A DNA stretch of 16,918 nucleotides from Acholeplasmataceae bacterium (GTDB lineage Bacteria; Bacillota; Negativicutes; Acidaminococcales; Acidaminococcaceae). The stretch is taken from positions 1 to 16,918 of the forward strand of contig JAAYIB010000122.1 in NCBI GenBank assembly GCA_012744295.1. The letters are read 5' to 3'. Position numbers and translations under genes: made by a program. Below are positions 1-5,316 of this stretch, one piece after another. Under the pieces are notes generated by a model, which searched no databases, was not told where the DNA came from, and saw only the letters and a program-made list of their open reading frames with translations. Positions within the stretch are counted from its first letter, which is position 1. The number at the start of each line of letters is the position of its first letter.

Positions 1-15
1 AATAAACATATATAT

Positions 16-92
16 GGCGAGGTAGCTCAGTTGGCTAGAGCATTCGGTTCATACCCGGAGTGTCCGCGGTTCAAATCCGTGCGCCGCCACCA
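16..92 (+). tRNA. tRNA-Met (CAT anticodon), elongator type
   Basis: A 77-base cloverleaf can be folded by eye. The D-stem is GCTC/GAGC, the anticodon stem TTCGG/CCGGA carries a CAT anticodon, the variable loop has five bases, the T-stem is CGCGG/CCGTG around TTCAAAT, and the 3' CCA is encoded. The anticodon stem lacks the three consecutive G-C pairs (GGG/CCC) of initiator tRNA, and the first pair is G1-C72. It is therefore elongator tRNA-Met rather than tRNA-fMet. The GGTTCATACCC anticodon arm also fits elongator Met better than the lysidine-modified tRNA-Ile. The acceptor stem GGCGAGG/CGCCGCC has two non-pairs, A5-C68 and G6-G67, which is odd for a functional gene (see findings). Its promoter would lie outside the window. 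Confidence 0.9.
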
Positions 93-102
93 TAATTACA
101 AC

Positions 103-123
103 AAACCTCGTCGAGGTTTTTTT
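103..123 (+). terminator. Intrinsic terminator after tRNA-Met
   Basis: The stem AACCTC/GAGGTT (104-109 with 113-118) has a three-base GTC loop and runs into seven consecutive T (117-123). It lies 11 bases after the tRNA CCA end, so the tRNA appears to be transcribed separately from the downstream tuf. Confidence 0.85.
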
Positions 124-188
124 CTTTATACGGGCCTTTAAATTTTTCGTGTGTTTTTTGAAAAAACCTGTCGGTTGTTAAAAAAATA

Positions 189-216
189 GCAGGAATTTTT
201 TTTCAAAGGTCGAATT
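189..216 (+). promoter_or_regulatory. Candidate sigma-H (Spo0H)-type promoter for tuf
   Basis: GCAGGA (189-194) is followed after exactly 17 bases by GAATT (212-216). This fits the sigma-H consensus of Bacillus (-35 AGGAWWT, -10 GAAT), and the spacing equals that of the B. subtilis spoVG promoter as I recall it. The site is 51 bases upstream of the tuf start codon. A sigma-A alternative, TTGAAA (158-163) with an 18-base spacer to AAAAAT (182-187), is weaker in its -10 but cannot be excluded. The assignment rests on motif matching only. Confidence 0.5.
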
Positions 217-267
217 CATATTTTGGTTGTGTTATTTAAGGATTATATTTTTTGGAGGGAATAAATA

Positions 268-1458
268 ATGGCAAAGCAAAAATTTGAAAGAACAAAACCC
301 CATGCCAACATAGGAACCATCGGCCACGTAGACCACGGCAAGACTACCTTGACCGCGGCAATCACGAAAGTGCTGTCTAAAAAAGGCGGCGCGCAGTTCA
401 TGGATTACTCCCTGATTGACAAGGCTCCTGAAGAAAGAGAACGCGGAATCACGATCAACACCTCGCACGTTGAATACGAGACGGAAACCCGCCACTACGC
501 ACACGTAGACTGCCCGGGTCATGCCGACTATGTAAAGAACATGATCACGGGAGCCGCCCAAATGGACGGAGCAATCCTGGTAGTAAGCGCCGCAGACGGC
601 CCGATGCCACAGACCCGCGAGCACATCCTGCTTGCACGCCAGGTTGGCGTGCCCGCGATGGTAGTGTTCCTGAACAAGGCTGACATGGTAGACGATCCGG
701 AACTGATCGAGCTTGTCGAGATGGAAGTTCGCGAGCTGCTTTCGAGCTATGACTTCCCCGGCGACGACATCCCCGTAATAGTGGGCTCGGCGCTGAAGGC
801 TCTTGAAGGAGACGAAGCATACGAGGCAAAGATTGAAGAACTGATGGCTGCGGTAGACTCCTACATTCCGGTACCGGAACGCGCCACCGACAAACCTTTC
901 CTGATGCCTGTGGAAGACGTATTCACGATCACGGGCCGCGGCACAGTCGCAACCGGCCGTGTAGAGCGCGGAACCGTAAAGGTAGGCGAGACTGTAGAGA
1001 TCGTCGGCATGACCGAAGAGAAGAAGACGACGGTAGTAACCGGCGTCGAGATGTTCCGCAAGCTGCTTGACCAGGCAGTTGCAGGCGACAACGTAGGCTG
1101 CCTGCTGCGCGGCGTAGACCGTAAGGACATCGAGCGCGGCCAGGTACTTGCAAAACCGAACAGCATCCATCCGCACACGAAGTTCAAAGCTGAAGTATAC
1201 GTTCTGACGAAGGAAGAGGGCGGCCGTCACACTCCGTTCTTCAACGGCTACCGTCCGCAGTTCTATTTCCGTACGACTGACGTAACGGGCGTAACGGAGC
1301 TTCCGGAAGGCGTTGAGATGGTAATGCCCGGAGACAACGTAACCATGGAAGTAGATCTTATCACTCCGATCGCCATCGAGCCGGGCCTGCGCTTCGCAAT
1401 CCGCGAAGGCGGCCGTACTGTCGGCGCCGGCGTTGTTGCTGCCATCGAAGATAAATAA
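268..1458 (+). CDS. tuf: Elongation factor Tu (EF-Tu), first copy
   Basis: EF-Tu is the cytosolic GTPase that brings aminoacyl-tRNA to the ribosomal A site. The 396-residue product is full length for the family. The G1 P-loop GHVDHGKT is at residues 19-26, the switch II motif DCPGH at 81-85 and NKAD at 136-139; the two beta-barrel domains follow and the protein ends in AAIEDK. The ATG is set by GGAGG (254-258) with a nine-base spacer. The gene is bounded by terminators on both sides (103-123 and 1483-1519), so it looks monocistronic. It sits between tRNA-Met and rpmG-secE-nusG, which recalls the tRNA-tufB-secE-nusG order of proteobacteria; the str-operon copy starts at 16803. The first 116 coding bases are identical in the two copies, so this copy may be an assembly consensus of both. 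Confidence 0.98.
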   Translation: MAKQKFERTKPHANIGTIGHVDHGKTTLTAAITKVLSKKGGAQFMDYSLIDKAPEERERGITINTSHVEYETETRHYAHVDCPGHADYVKNMITGAAQMDGAILVVSAADGPMPQTREHILLARQVGVPAMVVFLNKADMVDDPELIELVEMEVRELLSSYDFPGDDIPVIVGSALKALEGDEAYEAKIEELMAAVDSYIPVPERATDKPFLMPVEDVFTITGRGTVATGRVERGTVKVGETVEIVGMTEEKKTTVVTGVEMFRKLLDQAVAGDNVGCLLRGVDRKDIERGQVLAKPNSIHPHTKFKAEVYVLTKEEGGRHTPFFNGYRPQFYFRTTDVTGVTELPEGVEMVMPGDNVTMEVDLITPIAIEPGLRFAIREGGRTVGAGVVAAIEDK

Positions 1459-1482
1459 AAGCCTGTTCAAAACCTGATGAAA

Positions 1483-1519
1483 CAAGGCCGGTCATTCAAG
1501 GACCGGCCTTGCGGTTTTT
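1483..1519 (+). terminator. Intrinsic terminator after tuf
   Basis: A perfect 11-bp stem CAAGGCCGGTC/GACCGGCCTTG (1483-1493 with 1501-1511) has a seven-base loop and is followed by CGG and then five T. It lies 24 bases downstream of the tuf stop codon and separates tuf from the rpmG transcription unit. Confidence 0.9.
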
Positions 1520-1532
1520 GCAGAAAGAATTG

Positions 1533-1561
1533 TTGACATAAAGTGTCAGCTATGTTACGCT
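1533..1561 (+). promoter_or_regulatory. Sigma-A promoter for rpmG-secE-nusG-rplKA
   Basis: A perfect -35 TTGACA (1533-1538) is followed by a 17-base spacer and TACGCT (1556-1561) as the -10. It lies directly after the tuf terminator and about 57 bases before rpmG. A 13-base inverted repeat, CGCTA-TAT-TAGCG (1558-1570), overlaps the -10 and the expected transcription start. Confidence 0.75.
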
Positions 1562-1617
1562 ATATTAGCGACAATTTTAGTATGGTTGATTTTTAAGGGT
1601 AAGAGAGGTGTGAAATA

Positions 1618-1782
1618 ATGGCCAAGGCTGGAGCACGTAATGGTATTACACTGGCCTGCACTGAGTGCAAACAACGTAATTACCAAACAAATAAGAACAA
1701 GAAAAACGATCCTGATCGTATCGAGCTTAATAAATATTGCAAATTTTGCAAAAAACACACTTTGCATAAAGAAACAAAATAA
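1618..1782 (+). CDS. rpmG: 50S ribosomal protein L33, zinc-binding type
   Basis: This 54-residue protein begins MAKAGARNGITLACTECK and ends HKETK. It is a small, basic component of the large ribosomal subunit near the E site. Two CxxC pairs (C14/C17 and C41/C44) form the zinc ribbon of the C+ version of L33; many bacteria also keep a cysteine-free paralogue for zinc shortage, but none is visible here. The ATG is preceded by GAGAGGTG (1603-1610). It is the first gene after the 1533 promoter and lies 57 bases before secE; the rpmG-secE-nusG order is classic for Bacillota. Confidence 0.95.
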   Translation: MAKAGARNGITLACTECKQRNYQTNKNKKNDPDRIELNKYCKFCKKHTLHKETK

Positions 1783-1839
1783 TATTTTGCTTCTTAAACG
1801 ATTGTGTTATTATTAGCTATCAGGCAAGGATGTGAAAAA

Positions 1840-2058
1840 ATGGCCTCTTCGGACATATCAAACGTGAAAAAGGTTAACGGGGTCACTCTTTTTTTGCGTG
1901 AAGTAAAAGCTGAACTTAAAAAAGTAACTTGGCCTACGAAACAACAGCTTATTGCGAACACTTTCGTTGTTATCGTTACGGTTTTCATGATTGCAACCTT
2001 GATTTGGGTCATTGATTCCTTCTTCAGTGTCGCTTTCCGTTGGTTGTTGACAAGCTAA
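1840..2058 (+). CDS. secE: Preprotein translocase subunit SecE
   Basis: SecE is the small essential partner of SecY in the inner-membrane protein channel. The 72-residue product is of the short, single-span type found in Bacillota (E. coli SecE has three spans). It has a polar N-terminus, then the conserved amphipathic segment FLREVKAELKKVTWPTKQQL (residues 18-37), which lies along the membrane surface and clamps SecY. One hydrophobic span at about 40-64 follows. The ATG at 1840 is chosen because AAGGA (1826-1830) sits nine bases upstream; an in-frame GTG at 1804 has no ribosome-binding site. It lies between rpmG and nusG and is presumably co-transcribed with them. Confidence 0.96.
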   Translation: MASSDISNVKKVNGVTLFLREVKAELKKVTWPTKQQLIANTFVVIVTVFMIATLIWVIDSFFSVAFRWLLTS

Positions 2059-2072
2059 GACTCAAGGAGGTA

Positions 2073-2091
2073 GGGTGAGCTGCGCTCGCCC
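2073..2091 (+). promoter_or_regulatory. Hairpin between the nusG Shine-Dalgarno and start codon
   Basis: GGGTGAGC (2073-2080) pairs with GCTCGCCC (2084-2091), giving eight base pairs with one G-U around a TGC loop. The Shine-Dalgarno AAGGAGG (2064-2070) is just upstream, and the conserved nusG ATG at 2099 is seven bases downstream. In linear sequence the ATG is 28 bases from the Shine-Dalgarno. With the hairpin folded, only nine unpaired bases separate them. The hairpin also covers the alternative in-frame GTG at 2075. Confidence 0.6.
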
Positions 2092-2098
2092 GTTGTTT

Positions 2099-2632
2099 AT
2101 GGAATCAGAAAAACGCTGGTATGTGATTCATACCTATTCAGGTTACGAGAATAAAGTTACCGCGAACTTGGAACGCAAGATTCTCTCCCTCGGCATGGAA
2201 AATGAGATTTTCAACGTACTCGTTCCCATGGAAGACGAGGTTGAGGTTAAGGACGGCAAAAAAAAGGTTACTTCCAAGAAGGTTTTTCCCGGATATGTTC
2301 TGGTGGAAATGATTGTGAACGACCGTTCATGGTATGCCGTGCGCAATACTCCCGGTGTGACGGGTTTTGTCGGTTCCGGCTCCAAGCCGATTCCGCTGAC
2401 CGAAGCCGAAGTTAAAAGAATACTCGGTCATATGGGTATTGCAGAAAAGACTCATAAAATTGATATTAAGCTGCAACAGGTGGTGCGTCTTACAACGGGG
2501 CCCTTCATGGGTTGTACCGGCAAGGTCGCGGAAATCAACGAAGAACGTGGCAAACTGAAGGTTTTGGTTGAAATGTTCGGACGTGAGACCCCTGTTGAAA
2601 TTGATTTTACACAAGTTGAAGAAACTGATTAA
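2099..2632 (+). CDS. nusG: Transcription elongation/antitermination factor NusG
   Basis: NusG binds RNA polymerase across the clamp and modulates pausing, termination and coupling to the ribosome. The 177-residue form starting MESEKRWYVIHTYSGYE matches the usual Bacillota length and N-terminus. The NGN domain covers about residues 6-115, and the C-terminal KOW domain (about 128-177) includes GPFMGCTGKV. The start is uncertain. A GTG at 2075 would add MSCARPLF (185 residues) and lies four bases after AAGGAGG (2064-2070), which is tight. The conserved ATG at 2099 has no Shine-Dalgarno of its own but can be brought close by the hairpin at 2073-2091. I favour 2099 on conservation. rplK follows after 17 bases. 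Confidence 0.93.
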   Translation: MESEKRWYVIHTYSGYENKVTANLERKILSLGMENEIFNVLVPMEDEVEVKDGKKKVTSKKVFPGYVLVEMIVNDRSWYAVRNTPGVTGFVGSGSKPIPLTEAEVKRILGHMGIAEKTHKIDIKLQQVVRLTTGPFMGCTGKVAEINEERGKLKVLVEMFGRETPVEIDFTQVEETD

Positions 2633-2649
2633 TAAGGAGGTGTGAACAA

Positions 2650-3075
2650 ATGCCGAAAAAAGTTATAAAAATGGTTAAGCTACAGGTTCCCGCCGGCAAG
2701 GCAACACCGGCACCACCGGTTGGCCCTGCCCTTGGACAGGCTGGCGTTAATATTATGGCTTTTGTTAAAGACTTTAACGAACGTACGGCCAAGCAAGCAG
2801 GCCTTATCATTCCGGTTGAAATCACCGTGTTTGAGGATCGTTCCTTTACTTTCATAACAAAAACTCCGCCTGCGGCAGTGCTTTTGAAAAAAGCCGCCGG
2901 CTTGGAAAAAGCTTCCGGAGAGCCAAACAAGAAAAAGGTTGCCAAGCTTGGCCGCGACAAAGTCCGTGAAATTGCCGAAAGCAAAATGGAAGACTTGAAT
3001 GCCGCCGATGTTGAAGCAGCTATGAAAATGATTGAAGGTACTGCCCGCAGCATGGGCATAACCGTTGTCGACTGA
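2650..3075 (+). CDS. rplK: 50S ribosomal protein L11
   Basis: L11 binds the GTPase-associated centre of 23S rRNA together with the L10-L12 stalk, and is the target region of thiostrepton and of RelA sensing. The product is 141 residues, the standard length. The N-terminal domain carries the proline-rich switch segment around PAPPVGPALGQAGVNIMAF (about residues 20-38). The C-terminal rRNA-binding domain ends in EGTARSMGITVVD. AAGGAGG (2634-2640) lies nine bases before the ATG. It is followed by rplA after 63 bases, the usual L11-L1 pair. Confidence 0.98.
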   Translation: MPKKVIKMVKLQVPAGKATPAPPVGPALGQAGVNIMAFVKDFNERTAKQAGLIIPVEITVFEDRSFTFITKTPPAAVLLKKAAGLEKASGEPNKKKVAKLGRDKVREIAESKMEDLNAADVEAAMKMIEGTARSMGITVVD

Positions 3076-3138
3076 TTTTAAGCGACAAACCAAATAAGTG
3101 GGAGGTCGTTGACCGTTGGACCACAAGGAGGAAACACA

Positions 3139-3840
3139 ATGGCAAAACACAGCAAGAAATACCAGGAAGCAGCGAAGCTGATTGAAGCTGCAAAGCTTTA
3201 TTCTCCTAAGGAAGCAGTAGAGCTTGTCAAAAAAACTTCAGTAACCAAATTCGACAGCTCTGTTGAAGTTGCGTTCAGACTCGGCGTTAACCCTAAGTAT
3301 GCCGATCAACAGGTACGCGGTGCGCTTGTTCTACCCCATGGAACAGGTAAAAGCAAAACCGTTCTGGTCTTTGCCAAGGGCCAAAAGGCACAGGAAGCTG
3401 AAACAGCCGGCGCTGATTTTGTCGGTGCTGAAGAGCTTGTTGCCAAGATCCAAGGAGGCTGGACGGATTTCGACGTTGCGGTTGCTACGCCCGACATGAT
3501 GGGCGTCGTGGGTCGTCTCGGTAAAATCCTCGGACCAAAGGGCTTGATGCCGAACCCCAAGGTAGGTACCGTAACGATGGATGTTACCCGCGCCATCAAT
3601 GAAATCAAAGCAGGTAAGATTGAATACCGCACTGACAAGGCCGGTAATGTTCAATCCTCAATCGGCAAGGTTTCCTTCACGGAAGACCAGCTCCTGGAAA
3701 ACTATGTTACCTTGGTAGAAACTCTGATCAAGGTCAAACCGTCCGGTGCGAAAGGTCAGTACATTAAGTCCGTGACATTATCAACGACGATGGGCCCAGG
3801 CATTTCCATTGACGTACTGAAGGCTTCAAGCAACAAGTAA
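3139..3840 (+). CDS. rplA: 50S ribosomal protein L1
   Basis: L1 forms the mobile L1 stalk that helps release deacylated tRNA from the E site; in many bacteria it also represses its own mRNA. The 233-residue product is full length. It starts MAKHSKKYQEAAKLIEAAKL and carries the conserved segment GLMPNPKVGTVT (about residues 135-146) and the late GPGISID. The ATG at 3139 is chosen because AAGGAGG (3125-3131) lies seven bases upstream. An in-frame TTG at 3109 with a GGGAGG three bases before it is a much weaker candidate. The L10 leader begins about 40 bases downstream, with no terminator before it. Confidence 0.97.
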   Translation: MAKHSKKYQEAAKLIEAAKLYSPKEAVELVKKTSVTKFDSSVEVAFRLGVNPKYADQQVRGALVLPHGTGKSKTVLVFAKGQKAQEAETAGADFVGAEELVAKIQGGWTDFDVAVATPDMMGVVGRLGKILGPKGLMPNPKVGTVTMDVTRAINEIKAGKIEYRTDKAGNVQSSIGKVSFTEDQLLENYVTLVETLIKVKPSGAKGQYIKSVTLSTTMGPGISIDVLKASSNK

Positions 3841-3880
3841 GAAGCCGGGCAGCTATCATAAAATCATATCGAAAAAGATT

Positions 3881-3999
3881 ATCGGGCCGTAGACAGCGGG
3901 TGCAGCATGCTGCATAAAGATGAAAATCGCCTGCCGAGGCTGGAGACGTATAGAGCAATGTCCTTACGACCTCCGGCTGCACGCCGAGAGGTCTTTTTG
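3881..3999 (+). promoter_or_regulatory. Ribosomal protein L10 leader (autoregulatory 5' element)
   Basis: The segment contains the phrases I associate with the Bacillota L10 leader: GGGCCGTAGACAGCGGGTG at the 5' side, then CGCCTGCCGAGGCTGGAG, then an intrinsic terminator just before rplJ. In this known element the L10(L12)4 complex binds the leader RNA and represses rplJ-rplL. GGCTGGAG (3938-3945) can pair with CTCCGGCT (3971-3978) through eight pairs, two of them wobble. That would disrupt the terminator at 3968-3998, giving a clear antiterminator/terminator choice. Exact limits are approximate; a covariance-model search would fix them. Confidence 0.88.
3968..3998 (+). terminator. Attenuator terminator within the L10 leader
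   Basis: GACCTC (3968-3973) pairs with GAGGTC (3988-3993), and the inner CGGC pairs with GCCG around a TGCAC loop, with A3987 bulged. Five T (3994-3998) follow. It ends 33 bases before the rplJ start codon and is the off-state of the leader. Confidence 0.87.
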
Positions 4000-4031
4000 A
4001 TTGATAAAATTCTGACAAGGAGGTGTATTGT

Positions 4032-4559
4032 ATGGCAGTTATTAGACCTGAAAAGGTAGCGAAAGTTGCTGAAGTCAAGGAACTATTAACTAATTCAAAA
4101 TGCACTATTTTAGTGAACTATTGCGGCTTAACGGTTGCCCAGGACACTAAATTAAGACGCGCTATGCGTCAGGCCGGCATCAATTACAGCGTGGTGAAGA
4201 ATACCTTCATTCGCATTGCTGCCAAGGAGTCCGGTATCGAAGGTTTGGACCCTTATCTTGAGAAGAACACGGCGATAGCGTCCGCTCCGGAAGATCCGGT
4301 TGCGGTTGCGAAAATTCTTTTTGACTTCGCCAAGGAAAACAAGGTAATGACAATCAAGGCCGGAGTGCTTGACGGAAAAGTTATTGACGCCGAAGACATC
4401 AAAGCGCTGGCAAGTTTGCCGCCGCGCGAAGTATTGCTGGCAAAGATGCTCGGCAGCATGATGTCGCCGATTTCCGGACTGGCCACTGTTTTGCAGGGAA
4501 CCGTCCGCAACTTTGTTTACGTGTTGGATGCCATCCGCAAAGAAAAGGAATCCGCGTAA
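4032..4559 (+). CDS. rplJ: 50S ribosomal protein L10
   Basis: L10 anchors the L7/L12 dimers to the ribosomal stalk base and, with them, is the repressor that reads the leader just upstream. The product is 175 residues, near the family norm. The N-terminal rRNA-binding domain begins MAVIRPEKVAKVAEVKELL and includes the conserved NTFIRIAAKE segment. The C-terminal helix that recruits L12 dimers ends VYVLDAIRKEKESA. AAGGAGG (4017-4023) lies eight bases before the ATG. rplL follows 71 bases downstream. Confidence 0.97.
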   Translation: MAVIRPEKVAKVAEVKELLTNSKCTILVNYCGLTVAQDTKLRRAMRQAGINYSVVKNTFIRIAAKESGIEGLDPYLEKNTAIASAPEDPVAVAKILFDFAKENKVMTIKAGVLDGKVIDAEDIKALASLPPREVLLAKMLGSMMSPISGLATVLQGTVRNFVYVLDAIRKEKESA

Positions 4560-4578
4560 GCAATTTGCAATATGTCAA

Positions 4579-4595
4579 ATAGTGCTTGGCACTAT
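4579..4595 (+). other. Intercistronic hairpin between rplJ and rplL
   Basis: ATAGTGC (4579-4585) pairs with GCACTAT (4589-4595) around a TTG loop, giving seven pairs with no mismatch. No T-run follows, so it is not an intrinsic terminator. A processing or 3'-protection signal is plausible, since L12 is needed in several copies per L10; this is inference. Its core, GTGCTTGGCAC, recurs with one change at 13679-13689. Confidence 0.6.
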
Positions 4596-4630
4596 AAATA
4601 AAAATAAGAAATATTATGGAGGTATAAATC

Positions 4631-4999
4631 ATGAATAAAGAACAAATTATGGAAGCAATTGAATCTATGACAGTACTGGAGCTTTCCGAACTGGTAAAAG
4701 CTCTCGAGGAAAAATTCGGCGTTTCCGCTTCGGCACCCGTTGCCGTAGCAGCCGCCGCTCCCGCTGCAGCAGCCGCTGCTGAAGAAAAGACAGAGTTCGA
4801 CGTGGTTCTTGCTGCCGCAGGTGCAAGCAAGATCAATGTTATCAAGATAGTTCGTGAAGTAACCGGCCTTGGCCTGAAAGAAGCAAAAGAGCTTGTTGAC
4901 GGAGCACAGAAAGCAGTAAAGGAAAAAATTTCCAAAGCTGACGCTGACGCTCTGAAAGCTAAGCTTGAAGAAGCTGGCGCAACTGTAGAAATGAAATAA
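4631..4999 (+). CDS. rplL: 50S ribosomal protein L7/L12
   Basis: L7/L12 is the multicopy stalk protein that recruits and stimulates the translational GTPases EF-Tu and EF-G. The product is 122 residues. The N-terminal dimerisation helices cover about residues 1-33. An Ala/Pro-rich flexible hinge at about 34-50 includes APAAAAAAEEK. The globular C-terminal domain (about 54-122) contains GASKINVIKIVREVTGLGLK and LVDGAQKAVKE and ends EEAGATVEMK. GGAGG (4618-4622) lies eight bases before the ATG. A strong terminator 12 bases after the stop codon closes the unit. Confidence 0.98.
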   Translation: MNKEQIMEAIESMTVLELSELVKALEEKFGVSASAPVAVAAAAPAAAAAAEEKTEFDVVLAAAGASKINVIKIVREVTGLGLKEAKELVDGAQKAVKEKISKADADALKAKLEEAGATVEMK

Positions 5000-5010
5000 T
5001 TGAACAAACG

Positions 5011-5047
5011 AAAAGAACCCTCTTGTCGAGGGTTCTTTTTATTTTTT
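5011..5047 (+). terminator. Intrinsic terminator after rplL
   Basis: AAAAGAACCCTC (5011-5022) pairs with GAGGGTTCTTTT (5028-5039) around a TTGTC loop. The run of T continues to 5040, and a second run of six T lies at 5042-5047. The symmetric A-run and T-run could let it work on both strands, but no gene on the - strand needs it. Confidence 0.92.
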
Positions 5048-5059
5048 GGTTGGTATGTG

Positions 5060-5088
5060 TTGACATAATGCTGACTAAATGATAAAAT
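5060..5088 (+). promoter_or_regulatory. Strong sigma-A promoter for rpoBC
   Basis: A perfect -35 TTGACA (5060-5065) and TAAAAT (5083-5088) are separated by 17 bases. It lies immediately after the rplL terminator and before a 220-base leader, so rpoBC has its own promoter rather than depending only on read-through from rplJL. A 13-base inverted repeat, ATTGT-TCT-ACAAT (5089-5101), covers the predicted start site. Confidence 0.88.
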
Positions 5089-5094
5089 ATTGTT

Positions 5095-5316
5095 CTACAA
5101 TGAGCTAAGATTGTGTACTTGACAAACAGCACGGGGACTCAGTGGTTGGGTATCGTGTTTGGTCATATAGGGGAGATGGAGTGTGTTGATGCTCGTCGGA
5201 CAATAAGCAAGGTCCTTAAACTTAGATGGGATAAGAGCCTTGCTGTTTTTTTCGTTGGCAGCACACGCTTTGCCATTTCTGTGTGCTAAAAATTTTCTTG
5301 AGGGGTGATGAAGTAA
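5095..5316 (+). promoter_or_regulatory. rpoB leader with candidate attenuator
   Basis: From the predicted start near 5095 to the rpoB ATG there are about 220 untranslated bases. I see an imperfect stem with CACG (5130-5133) against CGTG (5154-5157), a terminator hairpin at 5206-5252, and a hairpin AGCACAC/GTGTGCT (5260-5287) just before the ribosome-binding site TGAGGGGTGAT. A terminator inside the leader of an essential operon implies transcription attenuation. I cannot name a known regulatory RNA family or a ligand for it. Confidence 0.6.
5206..5252 (+). terminator. Intrinsic terminator inside the rpoB leader
   Basis: AGCAAGG (5206-5212) pairs perfectly with CCTTGCT (5238-5244). The helix continues through T-G, one C-A mismatch and CTTA/TAAG (5215-5218 with 5232-5235), around a 13-base loop. 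It is followed by G and then seven T (5246-5252). It sits 64 bases before the rpoB start codon with no reading frame of note before it. Confidence 0.78.

Noticed and set aside
232..1485. A 417-codon open frame on the - strand opposite tuf, and similar long - strand frames opposite rpoB (for example 7123-8010).
   Set aside because: They mirror highly biased codon use of the + strand genes, show no family character or ribosome-binding sites, and lie fully opposite essential genes.
1804..1839. An in-frame GTG upstream of secE that would extend it by 12 residues.
   Set aside because: No Shine-Dalgarno before it, whereas AAGGA is well placed for the ATG at 1840, and SecE length fits the shorter form.
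3099..3138. TTG start for rplA at 3109 preceded by GGGAGG.
   Set aside because: Only three bases separate the two, and the ATG at 3139 has a full AAGGAGG at ideal distance and gives the conserved L1 N-terminus.
4023..4031. GTG at 4023 as the rplJ start.
   Set aside because: It overlaps the AAGGAGG Shine-Dalgarno that serves the ATG at 4032.
5119..5124. A second perfect TTGACA in the rpoB leader.
   Set aside because: No -10-like sequence occurs 15-19 bases downstream; it is part of the leader sequence only.
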